Counted from the first letter of the stretch, positions 1 through 5,098 are shown. The stretch is 5,704 nucleotides of DNA from Kouleothrix aurantiaca (GCA_001399705.1 LJCR01000174.1:1-5704); one strand, 5' to 3'. Numbers and translations: made by a program. Notes: generated from the letters alone by a model not told the origin.

Positions 1-1
1 C

Positions 2-493
2 CGGGCAGCGGCGGCCAAGAAGGCGGCCGCGCCCGTTCAGGCCACATCGCCCGCCGTGGCGGCCACTGCGCCCGCTGCGAGTGCTCCAGCGCCGACGGCG
101 GCGGCGCAGCGGCTCGAAGAGGAGATCATCGCCGACCTGGCCGGCCGGGGCTGGAAGCTCAAGAAGGGCGCGAAGCTGATCGAAGCCACCCACAAGATGT
201 ACGGGTTCTGCGCCGGCGCGGATTACCCCACGCTGGAGCAGAACGTGACGCGGGCCGAGAGCCAGTGGACGGTCTACAACGGGCTCAAGGCCTTCCAGGA
301 GGAGCAGGAGCGCCGCAAGCTGCTGACCTGGCAGGAGCTGGCCAGCGAGCTGGTCGAGCAGCTGGCCGACCTCGTGCCGAGCGAGGAGGCCGGAATCACC
401 GCGGCGGTCGAGGGCCTGGCCACCCTGCTGGGCATCGCGCCACCCACCGTGGCCGCGCTCCCAAAGCCGAGCGCGCCACCCGTCGTCGTTTAA
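2..493 (+). CDS. Unrecognised protein, C-terminal part, with Ala/Pro/Lys-rich linker (5' truncated)
   Basis: The reading frame is open from the left edge of the window, so the gene begins upstream. The first GTG (56) has no Shine-Dalgarno site and lies inside an Ala/Pro/Lys-rich stretch that already runs from base 2 (AAAKKAAAPVQ, then APAASAPAPTAAAQ), which looks like an interdomain linker. After the linker comes a compact, charged, mostly helical region of about 100 residues (RLEEEIIADLAGRGWKLKKG, then a YNGLKAFQEEQERRK helix and a Leu/Glu-rich helix). It ends in a Pro-rich tail (PKPSAPPVVV). The stop is doubled (TAATAA, 491-496). No catalytic motif, membrane segment or known family is recognised. 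The layout, an Ala/Pro linker joining a small helical domain to an unseen N-terminal part, is seen directly; no function is proposed. A structured hairpin follows 15 nt after the stop. Confidence 0.75.
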   Translation, partial: RAAAAKKAAAPVQATSPAVAATAPAASAPAPTAAAQRLEEEIIADLAGRGWKLKKGAKLIEATHKMYGFCAGADYPTLEQNVTRAESQWTVYNGLKAFQEEQERRKLLTWQELASELVEQLADLVPSEEAGITAAVEGLATLLGIAPPTVAALPKPSAPPVVV

Positions 494-508
494 TAACGCC
501 AGCGCCGT

Positions 509-536
509 AACGCCCGGTCGTGAGCGGCCGGGCGTT
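509..536 (+). terminator. 28-nt stem-loop (12-bp stem, TGAG loop), terminator-like or mRNA-processing hairpin
   Basis: The arms AACGCCCGG (509-517) and CCGGGCGTT (528-536) are perfectly complementary. Three more pairs extend the stem (518 with 527 as U-G, 519 with 526, 520 with 525), leaving the tetraloop 521-524. The stem is very GC-rich but is followed by only two T residues and then TTGCTGTGCCT overlap sequence, not a real U-tract. A classical intrinsic terminator is therefore only one reading; a partial terminator, an mRNA 3'-end stabiliser or a processing site are others. The same geometry recurs at 1969-1996. Confidence 0.7.
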
Positions 537-545
537 GCTGTGCCT
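535..545 (+). repeat. 11-mer TTGCTGTGCCT, copy 1, at the 3' edge of a hairpin
   Basis: This exact 11-base string recurs at 1996-2006, in both cases starting at the last bases of a 28-nt hairpin and lying just upstream of a ribosome site and an ATGAG start. Here it is followed by a GAGG site. The CCTC of 543-546 could pair with GAGG at 550-553 and partly mask the ribosome site. Confidence 0.65.
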
Positions 546-558
546 CTGTGAGGGAACA

Positions 559-1350
559 ATGAGCAAAGGACTACTCAGGCGCAAGGCCACCGACGACATG
601 GATAATCTGGAGCTGCGCGCCCTCGCCTACTTCACGAAGCGGTTGATGAAGGATATCAACGTCCCCTGGAAGCGCATCACGCTGATGAATATGTCCGTCG
701 ATACGCGCGATGCGGGCGGAGTGATGAGTACAAGTATGATCCGCGTGCCGGGCATGCGCTATGGCGCGCTGTTCATCCACCAGGACACAGACACTCCCGA
801 CCTGTACTCGGTCAGTCACTACGAGCTGGGGCTGTGGATTTCGTACGCCGCGAGCTTGCACGAGGCGATCTACATCTGCGGCGCGCTGGAGTTCGGCGGT
901 GTGCCGTGGGATCTGATTGAGGATCTGGCCGGCTGGCAGCGCATCAAGGCGACCAAGTGGGTCGAGGAGGCCCTGACGCAGGCCAAGCGCGCGTTTCGCC
1001 AGGCGGAGATCAACGAGGCGGTTCCGCATAATCACACACCGCACGAGCGGCTGAAGCACCTGGTTGACCAGGCCGACGCCATCCGGGCGGCGATGAACAT
1101 CACCGGGCCAAATAAGATCATCTATCTCGACGGCGTCGACGGCGGCGACACCACGATTGTCGTCACCGCCAACGGCCAGGGCGGGGCGGACTACGAGGAG
1201 TTCGGTGACTACAATGCCGGCCCGAACAACCGCCATCAGCTGGAGTGCATCTCCTTCGAGACGGAGGCGGCCGCGATCGCGCACGCCGAGGCGCGGGTCG
1301 AGCGGGCGCAGCGGGGCATCACTGAGCCAGAGTACACGGTGCCGGCATGA
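559..1350 (+). CDS. Hypothetical protein, 263 aa, unrecognised family
   Basis: The start is ATG 559, preceded by GAGG (550-553) with 5 nt spacing. A GTG at 520 in the same frame lies inside the hairpin loop and has no ribosome site, so it is not used here. The protein is soluble in appearance. It has a basic N-terminus (MSKGLLRRKA), a mixed region with aromatic and hydrophobic patches (about 65-125, including YELGLWISYAASLHEAIYIC), an acidic and helical middle (about 125-180, WVEEALTQAKRAFRQAEINE), and a beta-rich, Gly/Asp-rich segment (about 186-222, IIYLDGVDGGDTTIVV). It ends in an Ala/Glu helix. No catalytic signature is recognised. It ends in an ATGA overlap with the next gene, which implies translational coupling. 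The long antisense open frame here is a GC-bias shadow. Real gene is likely; function unknown. Confidence 0.8.
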   Translation: MSKGLLRRKATDDMDNLELRALAYFTKRLMKDINVPWKRITLMNMSVDTRDAGGVMSTSMIRVPGMRYGALFIHQDTDTPDLYSVSHYELGLWISYAASLHEAIYICGALEFGGVPWDLIEDLAGWQRIKATKWVEEALTQAKRAFRQAEINEAVPHNHTPHERLKHLVDQADAIRAAMNITGPNKIIYLDGVDGGDTTIVVTANGQGGADYEEFGDYNAGPNNRHQLECISFETEAAAIAHAEARVERAQRGITEPEYTVPA

Positions 1351-1814
1351 AAACCGTGCTCGTGCAATGCACGCCAGATCACGCCGCGGTGCGCTTCCTG
1401 GCCGATGAGCAGGAGCTGATGCACGCCTGCGCCTGGATGCGTGTCGAACTGCCCAGCCTGGCGCTCGTGGAGTTGGAGGAGCTGGTCAGCTACTACCATC
1501 GCGCGCCGCAGGAGATTGTGACGATCGTGGCTCACCTGTCGATGGTCGTGACGGTCTTCAACAACGACGACGCGCCGGCGCAGGATGTCACGGTGCTCGA
1601 CTCGCTCAGCTGCTCGCTGCCGCCCGAGCGGGTGGCCCCGACCAAGGAGCCACCGTGGGTGATCATCGCCGCCAACCACGTTTCGTTCTGCATCACCGGC
1701 GCGGATCCCTTCGACCACTCAGATATGGAGTTCGATATCGCCTCTGTCGAGGTGCCGTATGCGGCGCTTGGGCTGAGCGTAGAGGCACTTGATGAAGTGT
1801 GTGCGACACGGTGA
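1347..1814 (+). CDS. Hypothetical acidic protein, 155 aa, unrecognised family
   Basis: The start codon overlaps the previous stop in the sequence ATGA (1347-1350), and no convincing Shine-Dalgarno site precedes it, so expression probably depends on coupling to the upstream gene. The protein is acidic and alternates hydrophobic strands with short acidic segments: MKTVLVQC at the N-terminus, VELEELVSYYHR at about 41-52, VTIVAHLSMVVTVF at about 58-71, and PPWVIIAANHVSFCITG at about 102-118. This suggests a small mixed alpha/beta fold. No signal peptide, clear membrane segment or catalytic motif is visible, and the four Cys (8, 28, 89, 115) near the hydrophobic strands plus Cys152 are not in a zinc-like spacing. 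Its last 23 bases are shared with the next small gene. Function is not assigned. Confidence 0.75.
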   Translation: MKTVLVQCTPDHAAVRFLADEQELMHACAWMRVELPSLALVELEELVSYYHRAPQEIVTIVAHLSMVVTVFNNDDAPAQDVTVLDSLSCSLPPERVAPTKEPPWVIIAANHVSFCITGADPFDHSDMEFDIASVEVPYAALGLSVEALDEVCATR

Positions 1815-1953
1815 GATGGGCGGTAAGGTCTGCCTGGCCTGTAAGGCGGAGCGCGAGCAGCGCAATCGCGCCAACTACCTGCTGGCCACTCTTGTGGGGC
1901 TGGCCGTGTTGGCGCTGGTGGTTGCCTACCAGGCCGGCCTGATTCTCCCGTAA
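1792..1953 (+). CDS. Small zinc-knuckle-like, single-pass membrane protein, 53 aa
   Basis: A 54-codon frame (ATG 1792 to TAA 1951-1953) has GAGG at 1782-1785, 6 nt before the start, and overlaps the end of the preceding gene by 23 bases. The N-terminal 28 residues contain CVRH (3-6) and CLAC (14-17), a CxxH-x7-CxxC arrangement able to hold one zinc ion, followed by a very polar basic stretch (KAEREQRNRAN, 18-28). Residues about 29-46 form a clean hydrophobic helix (YLLATLVGLAVLALVVAY), and the tail is short (QAGLILP). A positive-inside reading puts the metal site in the cytoplasm and the tail outside. Small phage and mobile-element proteins often have this layout, but no specific family is recognised. 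Length, ribosome site, operon position and coherent topology support a real gene. Confidence 0.75.
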   Translation: MKCVRHGEMGGKVCLACKAEREQRNRANYLLATLVGLAVLALVVAYQAGLILP

Positions 1954-1968
1954 CAGAATGGAACCACG

Positions 1969-1996
1969 AAGCGCCTCGGCGATTGCCGGGGCGCTT
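1969..1996 (+). terminator. 28-nt stem-loop (12-bp stem, GATT loop), second copy of the hairpin module
   Basis: AAGCGCCTCGGC (1969-1980) pairs with GCCGGGGCGCTT (1985-1996) over 12 bp with one U-G pair (1976 with 1989) around the tetraloop 1981-1984. It begins 15 nt after the preceding stop codon, the same distance as the hairpin at 509-536. Three T residues (1995-1997) end it, too few for a classical terminator. Partial termination, 3'-end protection or RNA processing are all possible. Confidence 0.7.
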
Positions 1997-2006
1997 TGCT
2001 GTGCCT
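1996..2006 (+). repeat. 11-mer TTGCTGTGCCT, copy 2
   Basis: Identical to 535-545 and in the same position relative to a hairpin (start of the string equals the hairpin's last base or two) and to a downstream ATGAG start. It runs directly into the ribosome site GGAGG at 2007-2011. Confidence 0.65.
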
Positions 2007-2011
2007 GGAGG
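2007..2011 (+). promoter_or_regulatory. Ribosome binding site GGAGG that fixes the start at ATG 2017
   Basis: Strong Shine-Dalgarno site, 5 nt before ATG 2017. It rules out the in-frame TTG at 1996, which would lie inside the hairpin and the conserved 11-mer. Confidence 0.8.
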
Positions 2012-2016
2012 TTTGG

Positions 2017-2445
2017 ATGAGCCGAAGTCGAGCGCACAAGGAGCCGGAGGTCAAGTGGGCGGTCACCGACCAGGTGCTGGGCGGCCTGACCGTGGGCCGC
2101 GTTATCGACCTGCATCACTTCCTGCGGATGACCAGCAACCGCGAGGTGCTGGAGCTGCCACTGGCCGCCTACAAGCCGCCGACCGAGAAAGACCCCTTTT
2201 GGGTGGTGCAACAAAGCGGTGGCGAGATCTGGCGGCTGCAGTGGCGCGGCCGCGCGCTGGGCTTCCTGTTCGAGATCTGGTGGGGCTACGAGTGGCGGAA
2301 GCGGACGCGGCCGCCGCAGTGGGTGCGCGAGCTGGGCTGGTCGATTGAGTACGGCAAGCGAAAGCGCTGGGAGGACGGCGTGGAGGTCGCCGAGCCGCCG
2401 GCGCTGCCGGCACCGAATGACGAGGAGCAGTTGACCTTGTTCTGA
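2017..2445 (+). CDS. Small Trp-rich protein with C-terminal QLTLF clamp-binding-like motif, 142 aa
   Basis: The protein starts at ATG 2017 after a GGAGG site. It is unusually rich in tryptophan (10 in 142: residues 14, 62, 72, 76, 88, 89, 93, 102, 108, 118) and in Arg/Lys, with the Trp clustered at 62-118 in alternating aromatic and basic segments (IWRLQWRGR, EIWWGYEWRKR, ELGWSIEYGKRKRW). An acidic, Pro-rich flexible tail (EVAEPPALPAPNDEE) leads to the last five residues QLTLF. The known bacterial beta-sliding-clamp-binding consensus is QL(S/D)LF, often carried on a flexible terminus as here, so docking on the host DnaN clamp is a reasonable inference. The Trp/basic core may bind nucleic acid. 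No family is recognised. The stop is 10 bp before the methylase-like gene, whose ribosome site overlaps it, so the two are probably co-translated partners. Confidence 0.75.
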   Translation: MSRSRAHKEPEVKWAVTDQVLGGLTVGRVIDLHHFLRMTSNREVLELPLAAYKPPTEKDPFWVVQQSGGEIWRLQWRGRALGFLFEIWWGYEWRKRTRPPQWVRELGWSIEYGKRKRWEDGVEVAEPPALPAPNDEEQLTLF

Positions 2446-2449
2446 GGAG
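2445..2449 (+). promoter_or_regulatory. Ribosome binding site AGGAG for the methylase-like gene
   Basis: AGGAG starts on the last base of the upstream TGA and lies 6 nt before ATG 2456. A nearer ATG (2451) is followed directly by TAA, so it can be excluded as a start. Confidence 0.75.
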
Positions 2450-2455
2450 AATGTA

Positions 2456-4027
2456 ATGGCGAAGAAAAGGGACATCCAGCGCATTCTGGACAATGATCTG
2501 CCGGCGGTGGTGCATGCCTATCACGCGCACGAGAATGGTGAGGAGATCGGCACGCCGGAGGCGCAGGCCCGGCACGAGGAAGCCGGCCGCGCGATACTCA
2601 GCGACCCAGTGCAGGCCAGGAAATGGCACCCGTCGCGCGACCCGGCCAAGGAGATCGTCCGCAAATTAGAGCGGTTGTATCACATGACCGGCCACCGGCC
2701 CTACCGCGTGTTTGAGGATTTCGTGCAGATCTGCCTGGCCACACAAATGGCGCTGCCGCTGGTCGGGCTCTACGCCCGGCTGAACGACGGCGCGGTGCTG
2801 CCCTTTGAGCAAGAGCCGGAGGAATTGCAGAAGATATGGAATGACATCAAAGCGCGCTACGAACGCGGTCACACCAACAACTGGCCCACGGTCTACAAGA
2901 CATTCGCGGAGTGCTGGGGCTTGTTGCGCGAAGGGCCAATGTTCGAGGATTACAATGATGTGCTGGGCACCGTCTACCAGGAGCTAGGCGCCGCGAATCA
3001 GTCCGGCATGGCTCAATACTTCACGCCCTGGGGGCTTGCGCAGATGATTGCTGAGATCAACCTGGGCAATGGCGCAATCCTCCGCGACGTGACGAGCCGC
3101 ATGTTGGAGGCGATCGAGCGCTGGGGCGGCGCGGAGCCCTACACGATGATGGGGATGGTGCTCGACCTCGACCACCCTGAGACCGTCAAATTCGTATTCG
3201 AGCAGAACTTCAATCAGACGTGGCCGCACTACGATCCCCTCACCGTCTACGAGCCGTGTATCGGCAGCGCCGTGATGATGATTGCGGGGATGGGCCTCTG
3301 CGAACGCTGGATGATCGATGGACGCTATATCGAGTGGTACGGCATCGACCTCGATCCGGTGTGCGTGGCGATGGCCAGGCTGCAGATGATCGGGCTCTAC
3401 GGTGCGAACGCATACGGCATGCTCTGTAGCATGCCGTTTATGCTCGCCGAAGAAGACCTCCCCAGTCAGGAGCTGCTATTCTTGCGCGTCAAACAGGCGT
3501 TCGCCTATGTGCAGTACGGCAACGCGCTGGCCGAGGAGTTTACCCGCGACGAACAGGGCACACTCAAACTTATCCATTGGACAGCAACCGAACGAGGGAA
3601 AGCCTGGATCGCCGGCGAGGGCGACCGTAAGGCGGAAGAAAAACAGCGGCAACACGTCGCCAAGCAAGCGCAGGCGCTCAAGCAGCAGCAGGACAAAGCC
3701 GCCGCCAGGCTCCAGGCGGTCAAGGATAAAGCCGCTGCCACTGGCCAGGAGTTGCTGTTCGATATCGCACTGCCACCCGGCGAGGATCGCGGCGCGCTAG
3801 AGGCCGACGCCAAGCATGCCAATGGCCACGCCAATGGGAACGGCAACGGAAAGCGGAACGGGAAAGCTCCAGCGGAGACAACCGCCGGCGCAGCGGGCGA
3901 CTGGAACGCCTTCGTGGAGCGCGCCCAGGCGGTGAAAGGCACCGCTGCGGCCGCGAACGGAGCGAAGCAGGCGCAGGCAGCCGTGGAGGAACTCGCCGAG
4001 GAACTAACCCAGGGTACTTTGTTCTAG
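2456..4027 (+). CDS. HsdM-like N6-adenine DNA methyltransferase-fold protein, no visible motif IV, with clamp-binding-like motifs, 523 aa
   Basis: Residues about 1-180 are a helical N-terminal region. The gamma-type N6-adenine methyltransferase order then follows: motif X GMAQYFTPWGLAQMI (184-198), motif I YEPCIGSAVMM (265-275, SAM-binding loop) and motif II YGIDLDP (295-301). RLQMIGLYGANA (308-319) matches the following helix and turn. Motifs X and I, usually about 20 residues apart in HsdM, are separated by over 60 here, so an insertion is likely. The catalytic (N/D/S)PP(Y/F) motif is not seen; SMPF (325-328) is the only weak candidate. A Lys/Gln/Ala coiled coil (about 388-430) and an Asn-Gly linker (about 454-470) follow. 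QELLF occurs at 338-342 and 431-435, and the protein ends QGTLF, all resembling clamp-binding peptides. It may be a SAM-binding, clamp-docked protein with lost or unusual catalysis. Family assignment is good; activity is uncertain. Confidence 0.8.
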   Translation: MAKKRDIQRILDNDLPAVVHAYHAHENGEEIGTPEAQARHEEAGRAILSDPVQARKWHPSRDPAKEIVRKLERLYHMTGHRPYRVFEDFVQICLATQMALPLVGLYARLNDGAVLPFEQEPEELQKIWNDIKARYERGHTNNWPTVYKTFAECWGLLREGPMFEDYNDVLGTVYQELGAANQSGMAQYFTPWGLAQMIAEINLGNGAILRDVTSRMLEAIERWGGAEPYTMMGMVLDLDHPETVKFVFEQNFNQTWPHYDPLTVYEPCIGSAVMMIAGMGLCERWMIDGRYIEWYGIDLDPVCVAMARLQMIGLYGANAYGMLCSMPFMLAEEDLPSQELLFLRVKQAFAYVQYGNALAEEFTRDEQGTLKLIHWTATERGKAWIAGEGDRKAEEKQRQHVAKQAQALKQQQDKAAARLQAVKDKAAATGQELLFDIALPPGEDRGALEADAKHANGHANGNGNGKRNGKAPAETTAGAAGDWNAFVERAQAVKGTAAAANGAKQAQAAVEELAEELTQGTLF

Positions 4028-4930
4028 CGCGGCGGGCGTGAGGCGGGCGGCCATCCGCTGGAGCGTCTCGAGCAAGACCCGGCAATCGCCGAGCGCCCGG
4101 TGGCCGCCGCCCAGCCGCTGCCAGCGGAAATCGTCGTGATATTCCGACCGATCGCCAACGTAGGCGCTGTACGGCTCCATCGCGTCGTCCCAGCGGATCT
4201 TGCGGCACCACTCAAGCGCGCGCAGATTCTCGCCGAAATGGCGCACGATCTCGCGGTGCATGAGGCCTGAATCGAAGTCGCTATTGTAGGCAACCACGAT
4301 CTTGTCGTGCAGCAGAAATGCGAGACGATCCACGAGCGTGGCGAAGGTTGGCGCACTGGCAACCATCGCTTGACTAATCCCGTGGATCGCCTCGGCGCCC
4401 TCTTCAATTCTGGCCAAAGGATTGATGAGGGTGTCCAGAATGACGTTGCCGCCAAGATCCAGGATGCCCAGCTCGACGGCGTACCCATCGAGCGAGGTGG
4501 ACTCGAAATCTACAAACAGTACGTCCGATCGCTGCAGCAAGTTGCTGGCCCACAGCGCCGCCTCGTTGCGCGCGGAGGCAAGGAAATCATCGAACTCCTG
4601 CTGCTCGCACTCGTGGCAGGTTCCGCGATAAATCCGGTATGGGCGCACCTGGTTGCAGATCGGGCAGGTTCTGGCGTTCCGCTCAGCTTTCTCCCTGGCT
4701 GCGCGCAGCACGGCCAGTTGCGCCTCGGTGCAGCGGCGCTTCGGCACCGCCTCGTCGAGGCGATAGAGCAAATACAGCGCGTCGCGCCGCTTCCAGTAGA
4801 TATACGCCGCCGGCCCAGCGCCCGGTTTCAGGCCCTCGCGGGATAGCTGTGTACGCGTGCGCAGGCCCGTATCTTCACCCAGTTGGTCAAACCAATCGTA
4901 TCTCGGTAGCTCTGTCGGTATCGCGCTCAT
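4004..4930 (-). CDS. DEDDh (DnaQ-like) 3'-5' exonuclease with N-terminal Cys4 zinc-binding domain, 308 aa
   Basis: The C-terminal domain has the complete DEDDh exonuclease set: Exo I VDFEST (D141, E143), the family-typical AIHGIS at 181-186, Exo II AYNSDFD (D220), and Exo III HRALGD (H277, D282). It should remove nucleotides from DNA or RNA 3' ends using two metal ions. Residues about 20-110 form an extra domain: RTQLSREGLKPG (27-38), a YLLYRLDEAVPKRR segment (53-66), then CPIC (89-92) and CHEC (105-108), a Cys4 zinc site. This arrangement resembles small zinc-binding proteins of actinobacterial mobile elements with an RRQ-type motif; that link is from memory. The gene faces the upstream operon and its last 24 bases overlap the methylase-like gene. 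Its ATG (4930) has no Shine-Dalgarno site. A role in DNA repair, proofreading or defence is possible. Confidence 0.9.
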   Translation of the reverse strand: MSAIPTELPRYDWFDQLGEDTGLRTRTQLSREGLKPGAGPAAYIYWKRRDALYLLYRLDEAVPKRRCTEAQLAVLRAAREKAERNARTCPICNQVRPYRIYRGTCHECEQQEFDDFLASARNEAALWASNLLQRSDVLFVDFESTSLDGYAVELGILDLGGNVILDTLINPLARIEEGAEAIHGISQAMVASAPTFATLVDRLAFLLHDKIVVAYNSDFDSGLMHREIVRHFGENLRALEWCRKIRWDDAMEPYSAYVGDRSEYHDDFRWQRLGGGHRALGDCRVLLETLQRMAARLTPAALEQSTLG

Positions 4931-4936
4931 GAGGCC

Positions 4937-4942
4937 ATTCTA
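4937..4942 (-). promoter_or_regulatory. Predicted -10 element TAGAAT of a leaderless leftward promoter
   Basis: On the - strand TAGAAT (matches TATAAT at 5 of 6) ends 6 nt before the ATG of the exonuclease gene, so transcription is expected to begin at the A of the ATG. No good TTGACA-like -35 is seen at the normal distance. The absence of a Shine-Dalgarno site before this ATG agrees with a leaderless message. Confidence 0.5.
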
Positions 4943-4951
4943 CAGCAAACG

Positions 4952-4970
4952 TGTGACAGCGACCGTCACA
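4952..4970. promoter_or_regulatory. Inverted repeat TGTGAC-N7-GTCACA, candidate operator for the leftward promoter
   Basis: Six-base perfect arms (4952-4957 and 4965-4970) around 7 nt. It covers the spacer and -35 zone upstream of the predicted leftward -10 at 4937-4942, a usual place for a repressor to bind. The TGTGA/TCACA arms are 9 nt apart, not the 6 of a CRP site, so that protein is not proposed. Confidence 0.5.
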
Positions 4971-4998
4971 TTCCAGCCCTGTGTCCAGCGATCGATAG

Positions 4999-5015
4999 TG
5001 TAGTATGGCACTACA
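4999..5015. promoter_or_regulatory. Inverted repeat TGTAGT-N5-ACTACA, candidate operator
   Basis: Perfect 6-base arms (4999-5004, 5010-5015) around 5 nt, lying between the two divergent promoters. The half-site TGTAG/CTACA recurs at both -10 regions (4940-4944, 5072-5076) and before the rightward ribosome site (5111-5115). Confidence 0.5.
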
Positions 5016-5049
5016 GAGCCAAGCGCCACACCTCGTTGCATCGAAATGC

Positions 5050-5078
5050 TTGACAAGTATCTGAGGATATGCTACAAT
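5050..5078 (+). promoter_or_regulatory. Near-perfect sigma70 promoter for the rightward gene (TTGACA-N17-TACAAT)
   Basis: The -35 hexamer TTGACA (5050-5055) is consensus, the spacer is exactly 17 bp, and the -10 TACAAT (5073-5078) matches at 5 of 6. A TG at 5070-5071 one base before the -10 makes it an extended -10 promoter. Initiation is expected near 5085, giving a leader of about 47 nt to ATG 5132. Such a strong promoter usually needs repression, and a palindrome lies on the start-site region. Confidence 0.85.
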
Positions 5079-5083
5079 ATAAA

Positions 5084-5098
5084 TGCGCAAGTTGCGCA
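5084..5098. promoter_or_regulatory. 15-bp palindrome TGCGCAA-G-TTGCGCA over the predicted transcription start, candidate operator
   Basis: Perfect 7-base arms separated by one base, beginning 6 bp downstream of the -10 hexamer. A protein bound here would block open-complex formation. As RNA the centre has too small a loop for the full stem, so a DNA site is more likely than a leader hairpin. The element that binds it is not seen in the window. Confidence 0.6.

Noticed and set aside
56..58. GTG 56 as the start of the first gene
   Set aside because: No ribosome site, and the same Ala/Pro/Lys-rich reading frame is already open from the left edge.
520..522. GTG 520 as the start of the 263-residue protein
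   Set aside because: Sits in the hairpin loop region without a ribosome site; ATG 559 has GAGG at proper distance.
571..1284. Open frame of 237 codons on the - strand
   Set aside because: Lies fully antisense to the 263-residue + gene, which has a ribosome site and an ATGA coupling to its neighbour; its product has a biased, low-order composition typical of a GC shadow.
1996..1998. TTG 1996 as the start of the Trp-rich protein
   Set aside because: Falls within the hairpin edge and repeated 11-mer; ATG 2017 follows a strong GGAGG.
1693..2493. Open frame of 266 codons on the - strand
   Set aside because: Crosses three + genes, a hairpin module and two ribosome sites; the product is Leu/Gln/Arg-rich without domain features.
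3428..3439. SMPF (residues 325-328) as methyltransferase motif IV
   Set aside because: Lacks the PP pair and first Asn/Asp and lies too close to the motif III region; kept only as a weak candidate for structural testing.
4004..4021. C-terminal EQSTLG of the exonuclease as a clamp-binding peptide
   Set aside because: Ends in Gly instead of the needed Phe or Leu hydrophobic end, and the bases are constrained by the overlapping gene.
4307..4846. Open frame of 179 codons on the + strand
   Set aside because: Antisense to the exonuclease gene, whose zinc site and DEDDh motifs are all intact.
4952..4970. CRP/FNR-type site
   Set aside because: TGTGA and TCACA are separated by 9 nt, not 6, so the helical spacing does not fit.
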